Shown: in pieces, positions 46,817 through 54,977 of the stretch
Numbering within the stretch: position 1 is the stretch's first letter
Layout of the letters: every line of letters begins with the position of its first letter
Source: Verrucomicrobiota bacterium
GTDB lineage: Bacteria; Verrucomicrobiota; Verrucomicrobiia; Verrucomicrobiales; V1-33
DNA length: 64,000 nucleotides
Assembly (NCBI GenBank): GCA_003402705.1
Contig: QQNF01000008.1
Span: forward strand, 1-64,000
Direction of reading: 5' to 3'
Notes under the pieces: model-generated
The model's input: only the letters and a program-made list of their open reading frames with translations
Told to the model about the DNA's origin: nothing
Databases searched by the model: none
Made by a program: the position numbers and the translations under genes

Positions 46817-47308
46817 TCACTTGCGGGTGGCGTCTGGAGTTGGGCTTTGTTGGGCGATTTGACGCTTTTGGTCGATACGCTGGACTAGTTCAGCGACGAC
46901 GGGATGCTCGCTGAATCTAAAAAACCTTTTGGGAGGGGAAAACTTTACGATCCGCCCGAATTCGCACGGTGCCCGTAGGGTGAGTGAAACCCTTGGCGGG
47001 TTCGTAAAAATGCTGTGATTGATGTTGATAATGTTAAGCAGATCGACTCGCGCCTCGCGTCCATTGTTCCTGACGACCAGGGAGTCGCCGTCATCCCAGA
47101 CCTCATCGACGAGGTCCCAGACAAAAATCTTCATGATGATAAAGCCGAACGCGGCCATGCCGAGAGGAAAAAGGGAAGAACCAAATCCGCTGCCGTCCTT
47201 GAGTGCCCCGACCAATGAGCCGAAAAAGATGAGACCGATGAATCCGAACCATATGGCGGGGAATACCCGTTTGTAAAAGACGGTGGCGGAAGACGATATC
47301 TGACGCAT
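46817..47308 (-). CDS. Small two-span membrane protein, unknown function
   Basis: The 163-residue protein has two membrane segments (VFPAIWFGFIGLIFFGSLVG, about 14-33, and SSLFPLGMAAFGFIIMKIFV, about 44-63). A soluble beta-rich tail follows (DSLVVRNNGREARVDLLNII, RVSLTLRAPCEFGRIVKFSP) that is reminiscent of bacterial PH-like domains, and a helical C-terminus. The codon use is more mixed and AT-richer than the neighbours, which may mean recent acquisition. It lies divergently to the repeat region and the next gene. No function is assigned. Confidence 0.75.
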   Translation of the reverse strand: MRQISSSATVFYKRVFPAIWFGFIGLIFFGSLVGALKDGSGFGSSLFPLGMAAFGFIIMKIFVWDLVDEVWDDGDSLVVRNNGREARVDLLNIININHSIFTNPPRVSLTLRAPCEFGRIVKFSPPKRFFRFSEHPVVAELVQRIDQKRQIAQQSPTPDATRK

Positions 47309-47911
47309 GGAATTTGAAGCCTAACGGTGGATTTGTGACAGTGGATGCCGGGTGATGCCTGCAGAGCCGGAGGTTGGAGACTTGGGGGGCTTCGGGAGGG
47401 TATCACCGTGAAGGATTGCCGTCAAACCGGAGGTGGGGCTGGTGTGTTGGTGATACGGGGTGGGATCGGGTGGAGGGGAACTGGGAAGTGGGAAGTGATT
47501 GGGGCTTGAGCGGAGGAGAGCTGGTAGGCGTGCTCCGCACGCAGAGAGAGCTGTGATTCTCCCAGCAGTCCAGAGCCTTCGGCTGGCTTGTACGGAGAGG
47601 GGCGCGTTGGGAGAGCTGGTAGGCGTGCTCCGCACGCAGAGAGAGCTGTGATGCTCACAGCAGTCCAGAGCCTTCGGCTGGCTTGTACGGAGAGGGGCGC
47701 GTTGGGAGAGCGGGTAGGCGTGCTCCGCACGCGGAGAGAGCTGTAATGCTCACAGCAGTCCAGAGCCTTCGGCTGCTTGAACGGAGAGGGTGGTTGGGGG
47801 AATGATGGTTGGTGCGCGATTGCGGGGGAGGGTCCGGCGTCGCGTAGGGGGATGGGGGCTGAAGGAAGGGGGATGCTGTGCGTTATGGGAGAAAAGCACT
47901 CTGATTGATCC
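47309..47911. other. 603-bp divergent intergenic region carrying tandem repeats
   Basis: The only structure visible is the 95-bp tandem repeat at 47516-47795. Bases 47309-47515 and 47796-47911 show no gene, tRNA or convincing promoter; both flanks are G-rich on the plus strand. Confidence 0.6.
47516..47795. repeat. Three tandem 95-bp hairpin-rich repeats
   Basis: Units begin at 47516, 47611 and 47706, exactly 95 bases apart; the third is slightly shortened. Each unit holds GCGTGC-TCC-GCACGC (a perfect 6-bp hairpin), a GCTGTGA-TGC-TCACAGC hairpin (perfect in unit 2, partly degraded in units 1 and 3), and AGCC-TTC-GGCT. Mutations in the second stem are not all compensated. No open frame runs through the array. 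It resembles REP-type clustered palindromes; it sits between two divergent genes. Confidence 0.85.
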
Positions 47912-49150
47912 ATGTCGAAGCCTATGAATTCACGCGCGCTCATGATTGGCGGACTCTGGGCCGCGTCGCTGGCTGGGGCTTATTATGCTGGGGTGTCGCT
48001 GCGGGGTGAGCCTCGGGTTTCGGTGGTGGCGGGGGTGCGACCTGCGGCGGTTGAGACCATTGGGGGGCGGCCGGTGGGGAAGCGGGTGATGACTGCGGAG
48101 CAGGCGCTGACGGATGAGCGGCGGCGTGCGAGCGAGGATGGTGCGCCGGATGACGAGGGGGACGTGGATGGATTGACGACGGAGGAATGCCGCAAGCGGT
48201 TTGAGCGGATTGCGTCGCTGCCGCCGAGTCGGGAGCGGAATCTGGAGTATTACAAACTGATATCGCAGTGGGCGCGGATTGATGGTGAGGGGGCGCTGGC
48301 GGCGGCGGCGACGATTGACGAGCCGAAGTTGCGTTATGAGTTGAGGGAATCGGCGTTGCGGAACTGGGCGCGAGGGAATCCTGAGGCGGCGTATGCGTTT
48401 GCGATGGCCAATCCTAACAAGGATCTGCCGGAGAGCCGGATGCAGTTGGTGTTCGATGGGCTGGGCCGGTCGGATCCTGACAAGGCCCTGGCGTTTTTCG
48501 ATGCGCACCGGGGGGAACTGGAGAAGCAGGGGGATCGGGCGTCGATGGTTTTTGATGAGCTTTATGAGCGCGGTGGGCACGACCAACTGGTGTCGTGGGC
48601 GGAGCGGCAGCCTTCGGGCAAGATGCGGGACATGGCGCTCAATCGGATCATTGACCGTTGGGCGCGTTATGATCCGGCGGGGGCGAAGGACTGGATGGAG
48701 CGCAGTGTGACGAACAAGGAGAACATTGGACCGGCGCGGGTGGAGCTGGCGGAATCGTGGGCGCGGGTGAATCCGCAGGAGGCGCTGAATTGGGTTGGCT
48801 CGCTGCCGGTGAAGGAGCGGGATGGGGATTACTACGATCGGATTTTCGGGCGGTGGATTCAATATGATAGGAATGCGGCGGCGCAGCAGCTGGCGAGTCA
48901 GCCGCCGGGGCCGCATCTGGACCGGCCGATTGAGAAGTACACGTATGAAGTGATGCGACAGAATCCGGCGGACACGATGCCGTGGGCGCAGTCGATCAAT
49001 GACGAGGGGCGACGCTGGCGTGCGGTGGAGCGGGTGGCGGATGCGTGGCGCAGCAAGGATAAGGCGGGGTTGCAGCAGTATGTGCTTTCGGGTGGGTTCA
49101 CGGAGGAGCAGCAGCGCAAGCTGCTGCGGATTGAGGAGAAGAAGAAGTGA
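47912..49150 (+). CDS. Exported helical-repeat protein, paralogue of the 51.2-52.5 kb gene
   Basis: The 412-residue protein has an N-terminal membrane/signal segment (ALMIGGLWAASLAGAYYAGV). From residue 90 onward it is built of about 35-residue helical repeats whose core reads W-A-x-x-(D/N)-P-x-x-A-x-x-W: ALRNWARGNPEAAYAFAMAN, IIDRWARYDPAGAKDWMERS, LAESWARVNPQEALNWVGSL and IFGRWIQYDRNAAAQQLASQ. The same pattern fills the protein at 51161-52525. No enzyme motif is present. TPR- or SEL1-like scaffolding is a reasonable guess, with the repeats outside the membrane. No Shine-Dalgarno sequence precedes the ATG. Confidence 0.8.
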   Translation: MSKPMNSRALMIGGLWAASLAGAYYAGVSLRGEPRVSVVAGVRPAAVETIGGRPVGKRVMTAEQALTDERRRASEDGAPDDEGDVDGLTTEECRKRFERIASLPPSRERNLEYYKLISQWARIDGEGALAAAATIDEPKLRYELRESALRNWARGNPEAAYAFAMANPNKDLPESRMQLVFDGLGRSDPDKALAFFDAHRGELEKQGDRASMVFDELYERGGHDQLVSWAERQPSGKMRDMALNRIIDRWARYDPAGAKDWMERSVTNKENIGPARVELAESWARVNPQEALNWVGSLPVKERDGDYYDRIFGRWIQYDRNAAAQQLASQPPGPHLDRPIEKYTYEVMRQNPADTMPWAQSINDEGRRWRAVERVADAWRSKDKAGLQQYVLSGGFTEEQQRKLLRIEEKKK

Positions 49151-49345
49151 GGGAGTGGGGGCGGGCGACGGTGCAAAAAAGTCCGGGGCGGGTGAGGGAG
49201 GTGAGAAGTTAGAGATGAGAAGTTAGGATTGAGAATTGAGAATTGAGATTTACGGGTGGCGGGAGGGGTAAGCCCGTAAGGGGGGTGGTGATGCGGGAAT
49301 GGTGAGGCCGGTGGCTACGGCTGCTGGTTCGGAGAGGTGGGCAAG

Positions 49346-49384
49346 AAAAACCCCTTCCGGGCGTGGGGGCCGCGGAAGGGGTTT
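49346..49384 (-). terminator. Rho-independent terminator of the PQQ-like propeller gene
   Basis: Read on the minus strand, a 12-bp stem (AAACCCCTTCCG / CGGAAGGGGTTT) is followed by TTTTT (bases 49350-49346), 35 bases beyond the stop of the minus-strand propeller gene. It may also stop plus-strand read-through from the helical-repeat gene. Confidence 0.85.
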
Positions 49385-49418
49385 GGAGTGTTAAAGGGGG
49401 GGGGCTCTGGGCGATCGG

Positions 49419-50990
49419 TTATTTGGGGCCGAAGGCGTAGAGTTGGGACATGGTCATGATGTAGAGTGTGCCGCTGGAGAAGACTGGGGTGGCGAAGATG
49501 GAGCCGGGGAAGTCGATGACGGCGACTTTTTCGAGTTGTTTGCCGGCCTTGATGATGTGGAGTTCGCCTTCTTCGTTACCGACGTAGATTTTGCCGTCGA
49601 TGAAGAGGGTGCTGCCCCAGATGTGGCCCTTGGTGTCGTAGACGCTGAGTTTGGCTCCGGTGTTGGCGTCGACGGCGTGGACGAGGCCTGAGAAGTCGGC
49701 GACGTAGACGATGTCGTCGACGATGGCTGGGGTGGAGACGGAGCGGTTGATGTCCTTGTAGGTCCAGAGGGCTTTGCCGGAGATGTCGCCGGTGCCGGTG
49801 GGGTCGATGCAGCTGAGACAGCCCTTGCCTTCGCCGTGTTCGGGGTCCTGACCGATCTGGGTGAAGATGCGGTTTTTGTAGACGACTGGGGTGGCGATGA
49901 TTTCGGAGGGGCCTTCGTAGGTATTGTAGGCGCGTTTGGCGCCTTTTTCGTCGAGGCGGTATTCCTTGGGATTGGCGTCGTAGCGCCAGAGTTCGTTGAT
50001 GATGTCGAAGCCCTCGTCATCCTTTTTGAAGGACATGTCGAAGCCGTAGCAGAAGCCGTCGCCGGCGCCGAAGACGACCATGGGTTTGGAGCCGACGGTG
50101 GCGAAGGCTGGGCTGGACCATGAGCAGTGGAGACAGCGTTTGCTGATGCCGGAGCGTTCTTCGCCGAGGAGCTTGCCGGTTTTCCTGTCGAGGCAGATGA
50201 GGCTAGGGGCTTCGGGGGCGGGGATATTGGTGTGCGTCCAGTCGACCCCGTTGGAGGTGGTGATGTAGATGCGGTCTTCGAGGACGAGGACGTTGCTGGA
50301 GGTGACATTGTGAGGGAAGACCCCGCATTCCTCGCGCATGTCGAAGCGCCAGATGATGTCGGCGTCGGTGTCGCCGGTTTTCTCGATCTTGTTTTCCGGG
50401 GAGGTGAGGTATTTGGCTTCGTCCTGAAGGCCGTCGTTGCCGTTTTTGAGACCTTCGAGGTCGAGACAGAGGACCTCGCAGCGGTTGGTGGCGATGTAGA
50501 CGCGGCCGGAGTCGACGGCGCCGCCGGAGCACATGCCGAGGTATTCCCAGTCGGAGACCTTGCCGGTGCCGAGTTTGGGGGCGGCGAGCTGCCATGTCAT
50601 CTGGCCGGATTTTTCGTCGAGGCAGAGGAGGATGGAGCGGTCTTCGGCGGTGACTTTACCGGAGTCCTTGTTTTTGACGTTATACTTGGAGTCCCACGGG
50701 TTTTCGTTATTGGTGCCGAGGAGGATTTTGCCATTGGCGACGGAGAGCGTGCCGTAGGCTTGTGAGCCGAGCCGTGCGGCCCATTTGAGGCCTTTGGTGG
50801 TGGAGAGGTCGACCTCGTCCTTGCCTTTGATTTTCTTGCCTGGGTCGAATTCGAGCGGAGGATTTTTTTCCGTCGAGACCATGTTGCGGGAGTTGGTGCC
50901 GCCCCATGTTGGCCAGTCGGCGGAAGCGGAGGCGAGGGAAGCGGCGGTGAAGCCGGCGGCGAGGAGGGAAGCGGATCGGAGGCTTTTCAT
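49419..50990 (-). CDS. Exported PQQ-binding-like beta-propeller protein
   Basis: The 523-residue protein has a signal peptide ending SLASASA followed by DWPTWGG, a common start of this family. Repeated blades follow the pattern (V/I)-Y-V-A/G-x-x-x-G-x-(L/V)-H-A-V/L-D: SVANGKILLGTNNENP, SGRVYIATNRCEVLCLDLEG, RIYITTSNGVDWTHTN, DIVYVADFSGLVHAVDANTG and KIYVGNEEGELHIIKAGK. Such eight-bladed propellers occur in PQQ dehydrogenases and in outer-membrane assembly proteins. Without a visible catalytic Asp-Cys pair this is probably a binding or scaffolding member. The ATG at 50990 is preferred to an upstream GTG two codons earlier. It lies between two related helical-repeat genes. Confidence 0.88.
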   Translation of the reverse strand: MKSLRSASLLAAGFTAASLASASADWPTWGGTNSRNMVSTEKNPPLEFDPGKKIKGKDEVDLSTTKGLKWAARLGSQAYGTLSVANGKILLGTNNENPWDSKYNVKNKDSGKVTAEDRSILLCLDEKSGQMTWQLAAPKLGTGKVSDWEYLGMCSGGAVDSGRVYIATNRCEVLCLDLEGLKNGNDGLQDEAKYLTSPENKIEKTGDTDADIIWRFDMREECGVFPHNVTSSNVLVLEDRIYITTSNGVDWTHTNIPAPEAPSLICLDRKTGKLLGEERSGISKRCLHCSWSSPAFATVGSKPMVVFGAGDGFCYGFDMSFKKDDEGFDIINELWRYDANPKEYRLDEKGAKRAYNTYEGPSEIIATPVVYKNRIFTQIGQDPEHGEGKGCLSCIDPTGTGDISGKALWTYKDINRSVSTPAIVDDIVYVADFSGLVHAVDANTGAKLSVYDTKGHIWGSTLFIDGKIYVGNEEGELHIIKAGKQLEKVAVIDFPGSIFATPVFSSGTLYIMTMSQLYAFGPK

Positions 50991-51007
50991 GGGCACAAAG
51001 AAGAGGA

Positions 51008-51111
51008 GGAGGAAATTGGAAATTTAAAATAGTAAATAGTAAATGGAAAGGCCGAAAGGCCTAGAGGGGAAGGGGAGGAAATTGAAAATAGTGAATAGTA
51101 AATGGAAAGGC
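51008..51111. repeat. Imperfect direct repeat upstream of the propeller gene
   Basis: Two copies of a GAGGAAATTG-AAA..ATAGTAAATGGAAAGGC block (51008-51053 and about 51073-51111) sit in the 170-bp gap between two minus-strand genes. They form an AT-rich island. A shorter related text (GAGAATTGAGAATTGAG) occurs at 49230-49250. Confidence 0.6.
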
Positions 51112-51160
51112 AGCGAAGGCAGAGAGGCAGCGAAGGATGAAGGGTGGAGGTGGAAAGGAG

Positions 51161-52525
51161 TCAGCGGCGTTTGGCGGGTTTGGGGGCGCCGGGGAGTTTT
51201 TTGAAGGGGCGGTTGGAGGGATTTTTCTGGCGGAAGGGTTCGGAGGCGAAGCGCTGCTGGAGGTCTGGGGGGAGATTGGAGGCGGCCCATTGGGAGGCGG
51301 CGGGGGCGTCGACGGAGTTCCAGAGTTGGGCGGTGCGGAGGAGGGATTCGGAGCGGGCGGCGGGGTCGGCGATGGTATTGGCCCATGCGATGGCTGCGGT
51401 GGGGTCGTTGCGGGCGATGGTGCGGGAGAGGGAGGAGACGGCGGCGTCGCGGGAGGGGCCAGGGGGCATGGATTTGAGGTGCTGGCTGCTGGCTTCGGGG
51501 TCGTTGCGGGTCCATGAGCGCATGGCGTCTTCCCATGCTTCCTGGCGGGCGGGGCCTTCTGGGAGGGATGAGATCCATGCGACGGCTTTTTCGGGGTCGC
51601 GGGCGGTCCATTCGCGGGCGACGGCTCCGACGGCCAGTTGGCCACCGGGTTTGGAGGCGGTGGAGGCGGCCCATGCGGCGGCGGATTCCGGGGATTCGGA
51701 GGCGAAGCGATGGGCGACGGAGGCGAGGGCGGCGGCGCGGAGGGAGGGGTCGGAGATGGAGTCGGCCCATTGTGAGGCGGTGTCGAAGCCGCGGTCCATC
51801 TGGCGGCTGGCGAGGGAGGCGAGGAGTGGGCCGCGTTCTTTTTCGTCGAGGGATGCGATCCAGCGGGTGGCGGCGTCTGGGTTGGAGCGGGCCATGCCGT
51901 CGGCGATGCCTGCTTTGAGGAGGGCGAGCTGGCGGCGGTTCTGGTTAGAGCCGTCGGGGTCGTTGGCGGTGGCTTTGGCGGCGGCGTTGAGGTGGGCGAG
52001 GGCGGTGTCGGGGTCGCGGGAGGCCCAGCCGCTCATGACGTGGTAGCGTGCGGAGTAGGCGTCGCGGTTTTTGGAGGAGGCGAGGGTTTTGAGGGCACCG
52101 GGGCCGTCGATGGTGCCCCATTGGTGGGCGAAGAGAGTGGTGAAGCGTGCGGCGTCGGTGCCTTGATGGGAGGAGAGGGCCTGCCATGCGGCGGCGGCGT
52201 TTTCTGGGGTGAGCTGGCGGAGGAGGGCGGAGAAGGCCTCGGATTGTTCGAGTGGGTCGGAGGTGGCGAGGATCTGATTGATGAGGTCGGGGATGGCGGC
52301 GGCGTCTGGCGGGGCGGAGGGTCGGGAGGACGACGAGGTGGAGGAGGAAGCGGCAGCGGAAGGGCGTGCGGAGGGGCTGGGGTTGTGCGGGGAGGAGGCG
52401 GAGAGGGAGGCGGGGGTTGTGCGGGTGGTGGTGGATGGAGAGGAGGCGGCTGGGCGGGTGGTGAGCCATGTGAGGGCCGAGGCGGAGACGGCGGAGAGGA
52501 GGCAGAGGAGAGAGGGGCGGAGCAT
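51161..52525 (-). CDS. Exported helical-repeat protein, paralogue of the 47.9-49.2 kb gene
   Basis: The 454-residue protein has a signal/membrane segment (LLCLLSAVSASALTWL), a 60-residue Ser/Pro/Thr-rich low-complexity linker, then at least nine helical repeats of about 35 residues with the same core as its paralogue: AREWTARDPEKAVAWISSLP, MRSWTRNDPEASSQHLKSMP, LSRTIARNDPTAAIAWANTI and VMSGWASRDPDTALAHLNAA. The C-terminus is basic (KKLPGAPKPAKRR). No catalytic residue is seen. The two paralogues face away from each other with a propeller gene between, suggesting a duplicated family that accompanies periplasmic propellers. The Ser/Pro-rich composition follows from the C-rich coding strand. Confidence 0.82.
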   Translation of the reverse strand: MLRPSLLCLLSAVSASALTWLTTRPAASSPSTTTRTTPASLSASSPHNPSPSARPSAAASSSTSSSSRPSAPPDAAAIPDLINQILATSDPLEQSEAFSALLRQLTPENAAAAWQALSSHQGTDAARFTTLFAHQWGTIDGPGALKTLASSKNRDAYSARYHVMSGWASRDPDTALAHLNAAAKATANDPDGSNQNRRQLALLKAGIADGMARSNPDAATRWIASLDEKERGPLLASLASRQMDRGFDTASQWADSISDPSLRAAALASVAHRFASESPESAAAWAASTASKPGGQLAVGAVAREWTARDPEKAVAWISSLPEGPARQEAWEDAMRSWTRNDPEASSQHLKSMPPGPSRDAAVSSLSRTIARNDPTAAIAWANTIADPAARSESLLRTAQLWNSVDAPAASQWAASNLPPDLQQRFASEPFRQKNPSNRPFKKLPGAPKPAKRR

Positions 52526-52621
52526 GTGGGCGGGCTTACGGAATTTGATGTGGCGGGGGAGGGAGAGGTGACAGAGAAAGGGTGGCGCGGGTACGGAATT
52601 GCAGGTAGGGAAGAAAACCGC

Positions 52622-52648
52622 TTGCGTTCCGGGGGTGGCGGGTAATAT
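52622..52648 (+). promoter_or_regulatory. Probable rpsP promoter
   Basis: A TAATAT -10 box (52643-52648) lies 15 bases after TTGCGT (52622-52627). The 15-base spacer is short. The rpsP ATG is about 75 bases downstream. Confidence 0.45.
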
Positions 52649-52721
52649 GCCCGCCCTTCCGCGACTGGAAATCTTCCGTGGCGCGGCGTTATTTTTCAGA
52701 ACACCAACGCAAGCATTAATT

Positions 52722-52976
52722 ATGGCAGTCGCAATCAGGCTGAGGCGCGAAGGCGCGAAGAACCGTCCGTTCTACCGCATCGTGGTGGCGGATTCCCGCA
52801 CGCGCCGCGATGGGCGCTTTATCGACATGGTCGGCACGTACGATCCGATGAAGGACGGGACGAACTACGAGGTGGACCTTGCGAAGGTTGACTCGTGGAT
52901 TGGCAAGGGCGCGAAGGCCAGCGAGACGGTGGCGTCGCTGATCCGCAAAGTGCGCAAGGCGCAGCCGAAGCCCTGA
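52722..52976 (+). CDS. rpsP: 30S ribosomal protein S16
   Basis: S16 is an early-binding protein of the small subunit body. The 84-residue protein begins [20 protein letters not shown], continues [20 protein letters not shown] and ends KVRKAQPKP, a normal length. The ATG at 52722 matches the family N-terminus; 41 open codons upstream do not. No Shine-Dalgarno sequence precedes it (CAAGCATTAATT). It is followed by a terminator and then the KhpA gene, but not by the rimM-trmD-rplS genes that follow in many bacteria. Confidence 0.97.
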   Translation: MAVAIRLRREGAKNRPFYRIVVADSRTRRDGRFIDMVGTYDPMKDGTNYEVDLAKVDSWIGKGAKASETVASLIRKVRKAQPKP

Positions 52977-52997
52977 GGTTTTGGGAATGAATCAACT

Positions 52998-53028
52998 GCC
53001 CGGTCCTGTGAGCAGGGCCGGGCTTTTT
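52998..53028 (+). terminator. Terminator after rpsP
   Basis: An 11-bp stem with one G-T pair (GCCCGGTCCTG, loop TGAG, CAGGGCCGGGC) is followed by TTTTT (53024-53028), 22 bases after rpsP. Confidence 0.85.
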
Positions 53029-53058
53029 GTTTAGGATGGAACCCAACCCGAACGAGAT

Positions 53059-53307
53059 ATGGAAGCCCCGGTGAACATTCAGGAATTTCTGGAGTATGTG
53101 GTGGAGCAGCTGACTGGCGCGGTTGGGGATGGCGTGGTGAGGAGCCGGGAGGAAGGAGGGCGGGAGATTTTCGAGGTGGTGGTGCCGGAGCGGCAGATGT
53201 CGCGATTGATTGGGCACGAGGGGAGTACGATCAAGGCGGTGCGGACGCTGGTGGCGGCGGCGGCGTGGCGTGAGGGGCGTCGGGTGGGTGTGGAGGTGAA
53301 GGATTGA
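53059..53307 (+). CDS. khpA: KhpA-type KH-domain RNA-binding protein
   Basis: KhpA is a small single-KH-domain protein that binds RNA, usually with KhpB/Jag, and is normally encoded next to rpsP. The 82-residue protein shows the N-terminal FLEYVVEQLTGAV helix, the GxxG loop in LIGHEGSTIKAVRTLVAAA and the terminal strand GRRVGVEV. The length and position after rpsP match the family. The terminator between rpsP and this gene suggests partial uncoupling. The following gene begins 10 bases after its stop. Confidence 0.88.
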   Translation: MEAPVNIQEFLEYVVEQLTGAVGDGVVRSREEGGREIFEVVVPERQMSRLIGHEGSTIKAVRTLVAAAAWREGRRVGVEVKD

Positions 53308-53317
53308 GGGTACTGGC

Positions 53318-54103
53318 ATGGTGACGGGGGCATATGCGGATCGGTTTGGGGGGATGGGGCGATTGTTCGGGGTGGCGGCGATGGAGCGATTGGCGGGGGC
53401 GAGAGTGACGGTGGTGGGGGTTGGCGGGGTGGGGTCGTGGACGGTGGAGGCCTTGGTGCGATCGGGGGTGGGGAGAGTGCGGATGATTGACGGGGATGAT
53501 GTGTGTGTGACGAATGTGAACCGGCAGTTGCCGGCGATGAGTGACACGGTGGGTCGGGCGAAGGTGGCGGTGCTGGCGGAGCGGATGCGGTTGATCAATC
53601 CGGAGGTGGAGGTGGAAGCGGTGGAGGAATTTGTGGGTGCGGGGAATTGCGGGAGATTGCTGCCGGAGGGTTGCGGGGTGGTGGTGGATGCGGTGGATGT
53701 GACGACGGTGAAGGCGCTGATGATTTCGCATTGTGTGCGCGGGGGGATGCCTGTGGTGACGGTGGGTGGGGCGGGCGGTCGGGTGGATGCGTGTGGGGTG
53801 CGGTGTACGGATCTGGCGCGGGCGCAGGGGGACAATCTGTTGAGGATGGTGAGGCGGGAGTTGCGGCGGGCGCATGGGTTTCCGGGAGGGGAGAGCGGGG
53901 CATTGTTCGGGGTGGCGGCGGTTCATTCCGCGGAGGAGCAACGGTATCCGCAGAAGGACGGGAGTTGCGGGAGCGGGGCTGAGCGGGGGGAGAGCCTGCG
54001 GATGGATTGCGCGTCCGGGTGGGGAGCGGCGACCTTTGTGACGGGAGTGTTTGGGTTTGCGGCGGCTGGGGAGGTGGTGCGGCGGATTGCGGAGGGGGGA
54101 TGA
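53318..54103 (+). CDS. tcdA: tRNA threonylcarbamoyladenosine dehydratase (TcdA/CsdL, ThiF family)
   Basis: TcdA activates t6A37 of ANN-reading tRNAs with ATP and cyclises it to ct6A. The 261-residue protein has the ThiF/E1 fold: nucleotide-binding VVGVGGVGSWTVEALVRSGV, MIDGDDVCVTNVNRQLPAMS, GRAKVAVLAERMRLINPEVE, VVDAVDVTTVKALMI, and the TcdA-type DLARAQGDNLLRMVRRELRR with HGFPGG. Its N-terminal RFGGMGRLFG also matches TcdA. It lies 10 bases after khpA and is probably co-transcribed. A different ThiF member (MoeB or ThiF) is less likely because no CxxC zinc pairs are seen. Confidence 0.87.
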   Translation: MVTGAYADRFGGMGRLFGVAAMERLAGARVTVVGVGGVGSWTVEALVRSGVGRVRMIDGDDVCVTNVNRQLPAMSDTVGRAKVAVLAERMRLINPEVEVEAVEEFVGAGNCGRLLPEGCGVVVDAVDVTTVKALMISHCVRGGMPVVTVGGAGGRVDACGVRCTDLARAQGDNLLRMVRRELRRAHGFPGGESGALFGVAAVHSAEEQRYPQKDGSCGSGAERGESLRMDCASGWGAATFVTGVFGFAAAGEVVRRIAEGG

Positions 54104-54143
54104 GAGGTTGCGTGGGGTGCGTGGGCATGCTTTGCGTGGGCGC

Positions 54144-54836
54144 ATGACTGAAGCTCCTGAAGCCGTATCGAAGCCGCGCCGCCGCATTTCGCCTGGGTGC
54201 CTGATGCTGGTGATGGGAGGGTTGTGGATGGCGATCTGGGGGTCGTGGATGGTGATTTCGATGGTGAGGCAGGTTCAGGAGTTGCGGACGATCACGGACA
54301 AGGAGGCGCGACTGGTGACGCCGAGGGCGGCGAGTGCGGTGGAGATTGAGGGATTGCGGGGGAGGATGCGGGAGTTCGGGGCTGGGGTGGCGGCGAAGCG
54401 TGCGGCGGTGCTGGAGCTGACGGTGGATGATTTGAACACGTTGCTGGCGGCGGAGCCGCAGGGGATGGGGATGCGGGAGTTTGCGGGGGTGGAGGCGATC
54501 ACGGCGGCGGCGATCCGGTTTCGGGTATCGCTGGCGATGAACGGGATGCCGATGAGTGGGGAGCGGTTGTATCTGAACGGTTTCAGCGAAGTGAAGCCGA
54601 TGCGGCACCCTGAGAAGGGAGTGATCCTTGAGACGGTTGCGGTGGAGGTGCCGGGGCGTGAGCTGTCGCCGGGATTCCGGGCGCACTATGTGCAGGCGAA
54701 CCATCTGGACACCTTGCTGATGAGCGGGTTACGGGAGACGACGGACAAGAGCGTGCTGGAAGTGCTGAAGCAGGTGACGGTGGTGCGGCTGGAGGCGGGG
54801 AAGGTGGTGCTGGACTATGCGCCTGCGGTTCGTTGA
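54144..54836 (+). CDS. Single-span membrane protein of unknown function
   Basis: The 230-residue protein has a basic cytoplasmic start (SKPRRRISPG), one membrane segment (CLMLVMGGLWMAIWGSWMVI, about residues 18-37), a helical region (VEIEGLRGRMREFGAGVAAK), a motif VLELTVDDLNTLLAAEPQG, and a mixed alpha/beta domain (IRFRVSLAMNGMPM, GVILETVAVEVPGREL) ending KVVLDYAPAVR. The ATG at 54144 is used; the frame extends back over the TcdA gene without a better start. No family is recognised; the C-terminal domain probably lies outside the cytoplasm. Confidence 0.72.
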   Translation: MTEAPEAVSKPRRRISPGCLMLVMGGLWMAIWGSWMVISMVRQVQELRTITDKEARLVTPRAASAVEIEGLRGRMREFGAGVAAKRAAVLELTVDDLNTLLAAEPQGMGMREFAGVEAITAAAIRFRVSLAMNGMPMSGERLYLNGFSEVKPMRHPEKGVILETVAVEVPGRELSPGFRAHYVQANHLDTLLMSGLRETTDKSVLEVLKQVTVVRLEAGKVVLDYAPAVR

Positions 54837-54904
54837 GGGGTGCGAGTTGGGGGGGATCGGGGGAAAATCGGGGGTGAGGGAATCGATTCCTGGTGTTCCG
54901 CGGG

Positions 54905-54958
54905 TTGACAATTCCCGCGTCACCCTGTTTCCTGCGCGTTCCCGGGTTTCCGGGGAGC
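54905..54958 (+). promoter_or_regulatory. Candidate promoter and leader hairpin of the aminotransferase gene
   Basis: TTGACA at 54905-54910 is a perfect -35, but the region 17 bases downstream (TTTCCT) is a poor -10. A stem-loop, TTCCCGG-GTTT-CCGGGGA (54939-54956), follows; its core matches the rplL-rpoB hairpin (TTCCCGG-GTTT-CCGGGAA). Promoter assignment is weak. Confidence 0.4.
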
Positions 54959-54977
54959 ATTTTCCTAATCTTTGACC

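Noticed and set aside
47516..47795. CRISPR array
   Set aside because: The 95-bp units are adjacent with no unique spacers, and no cas genes are present.
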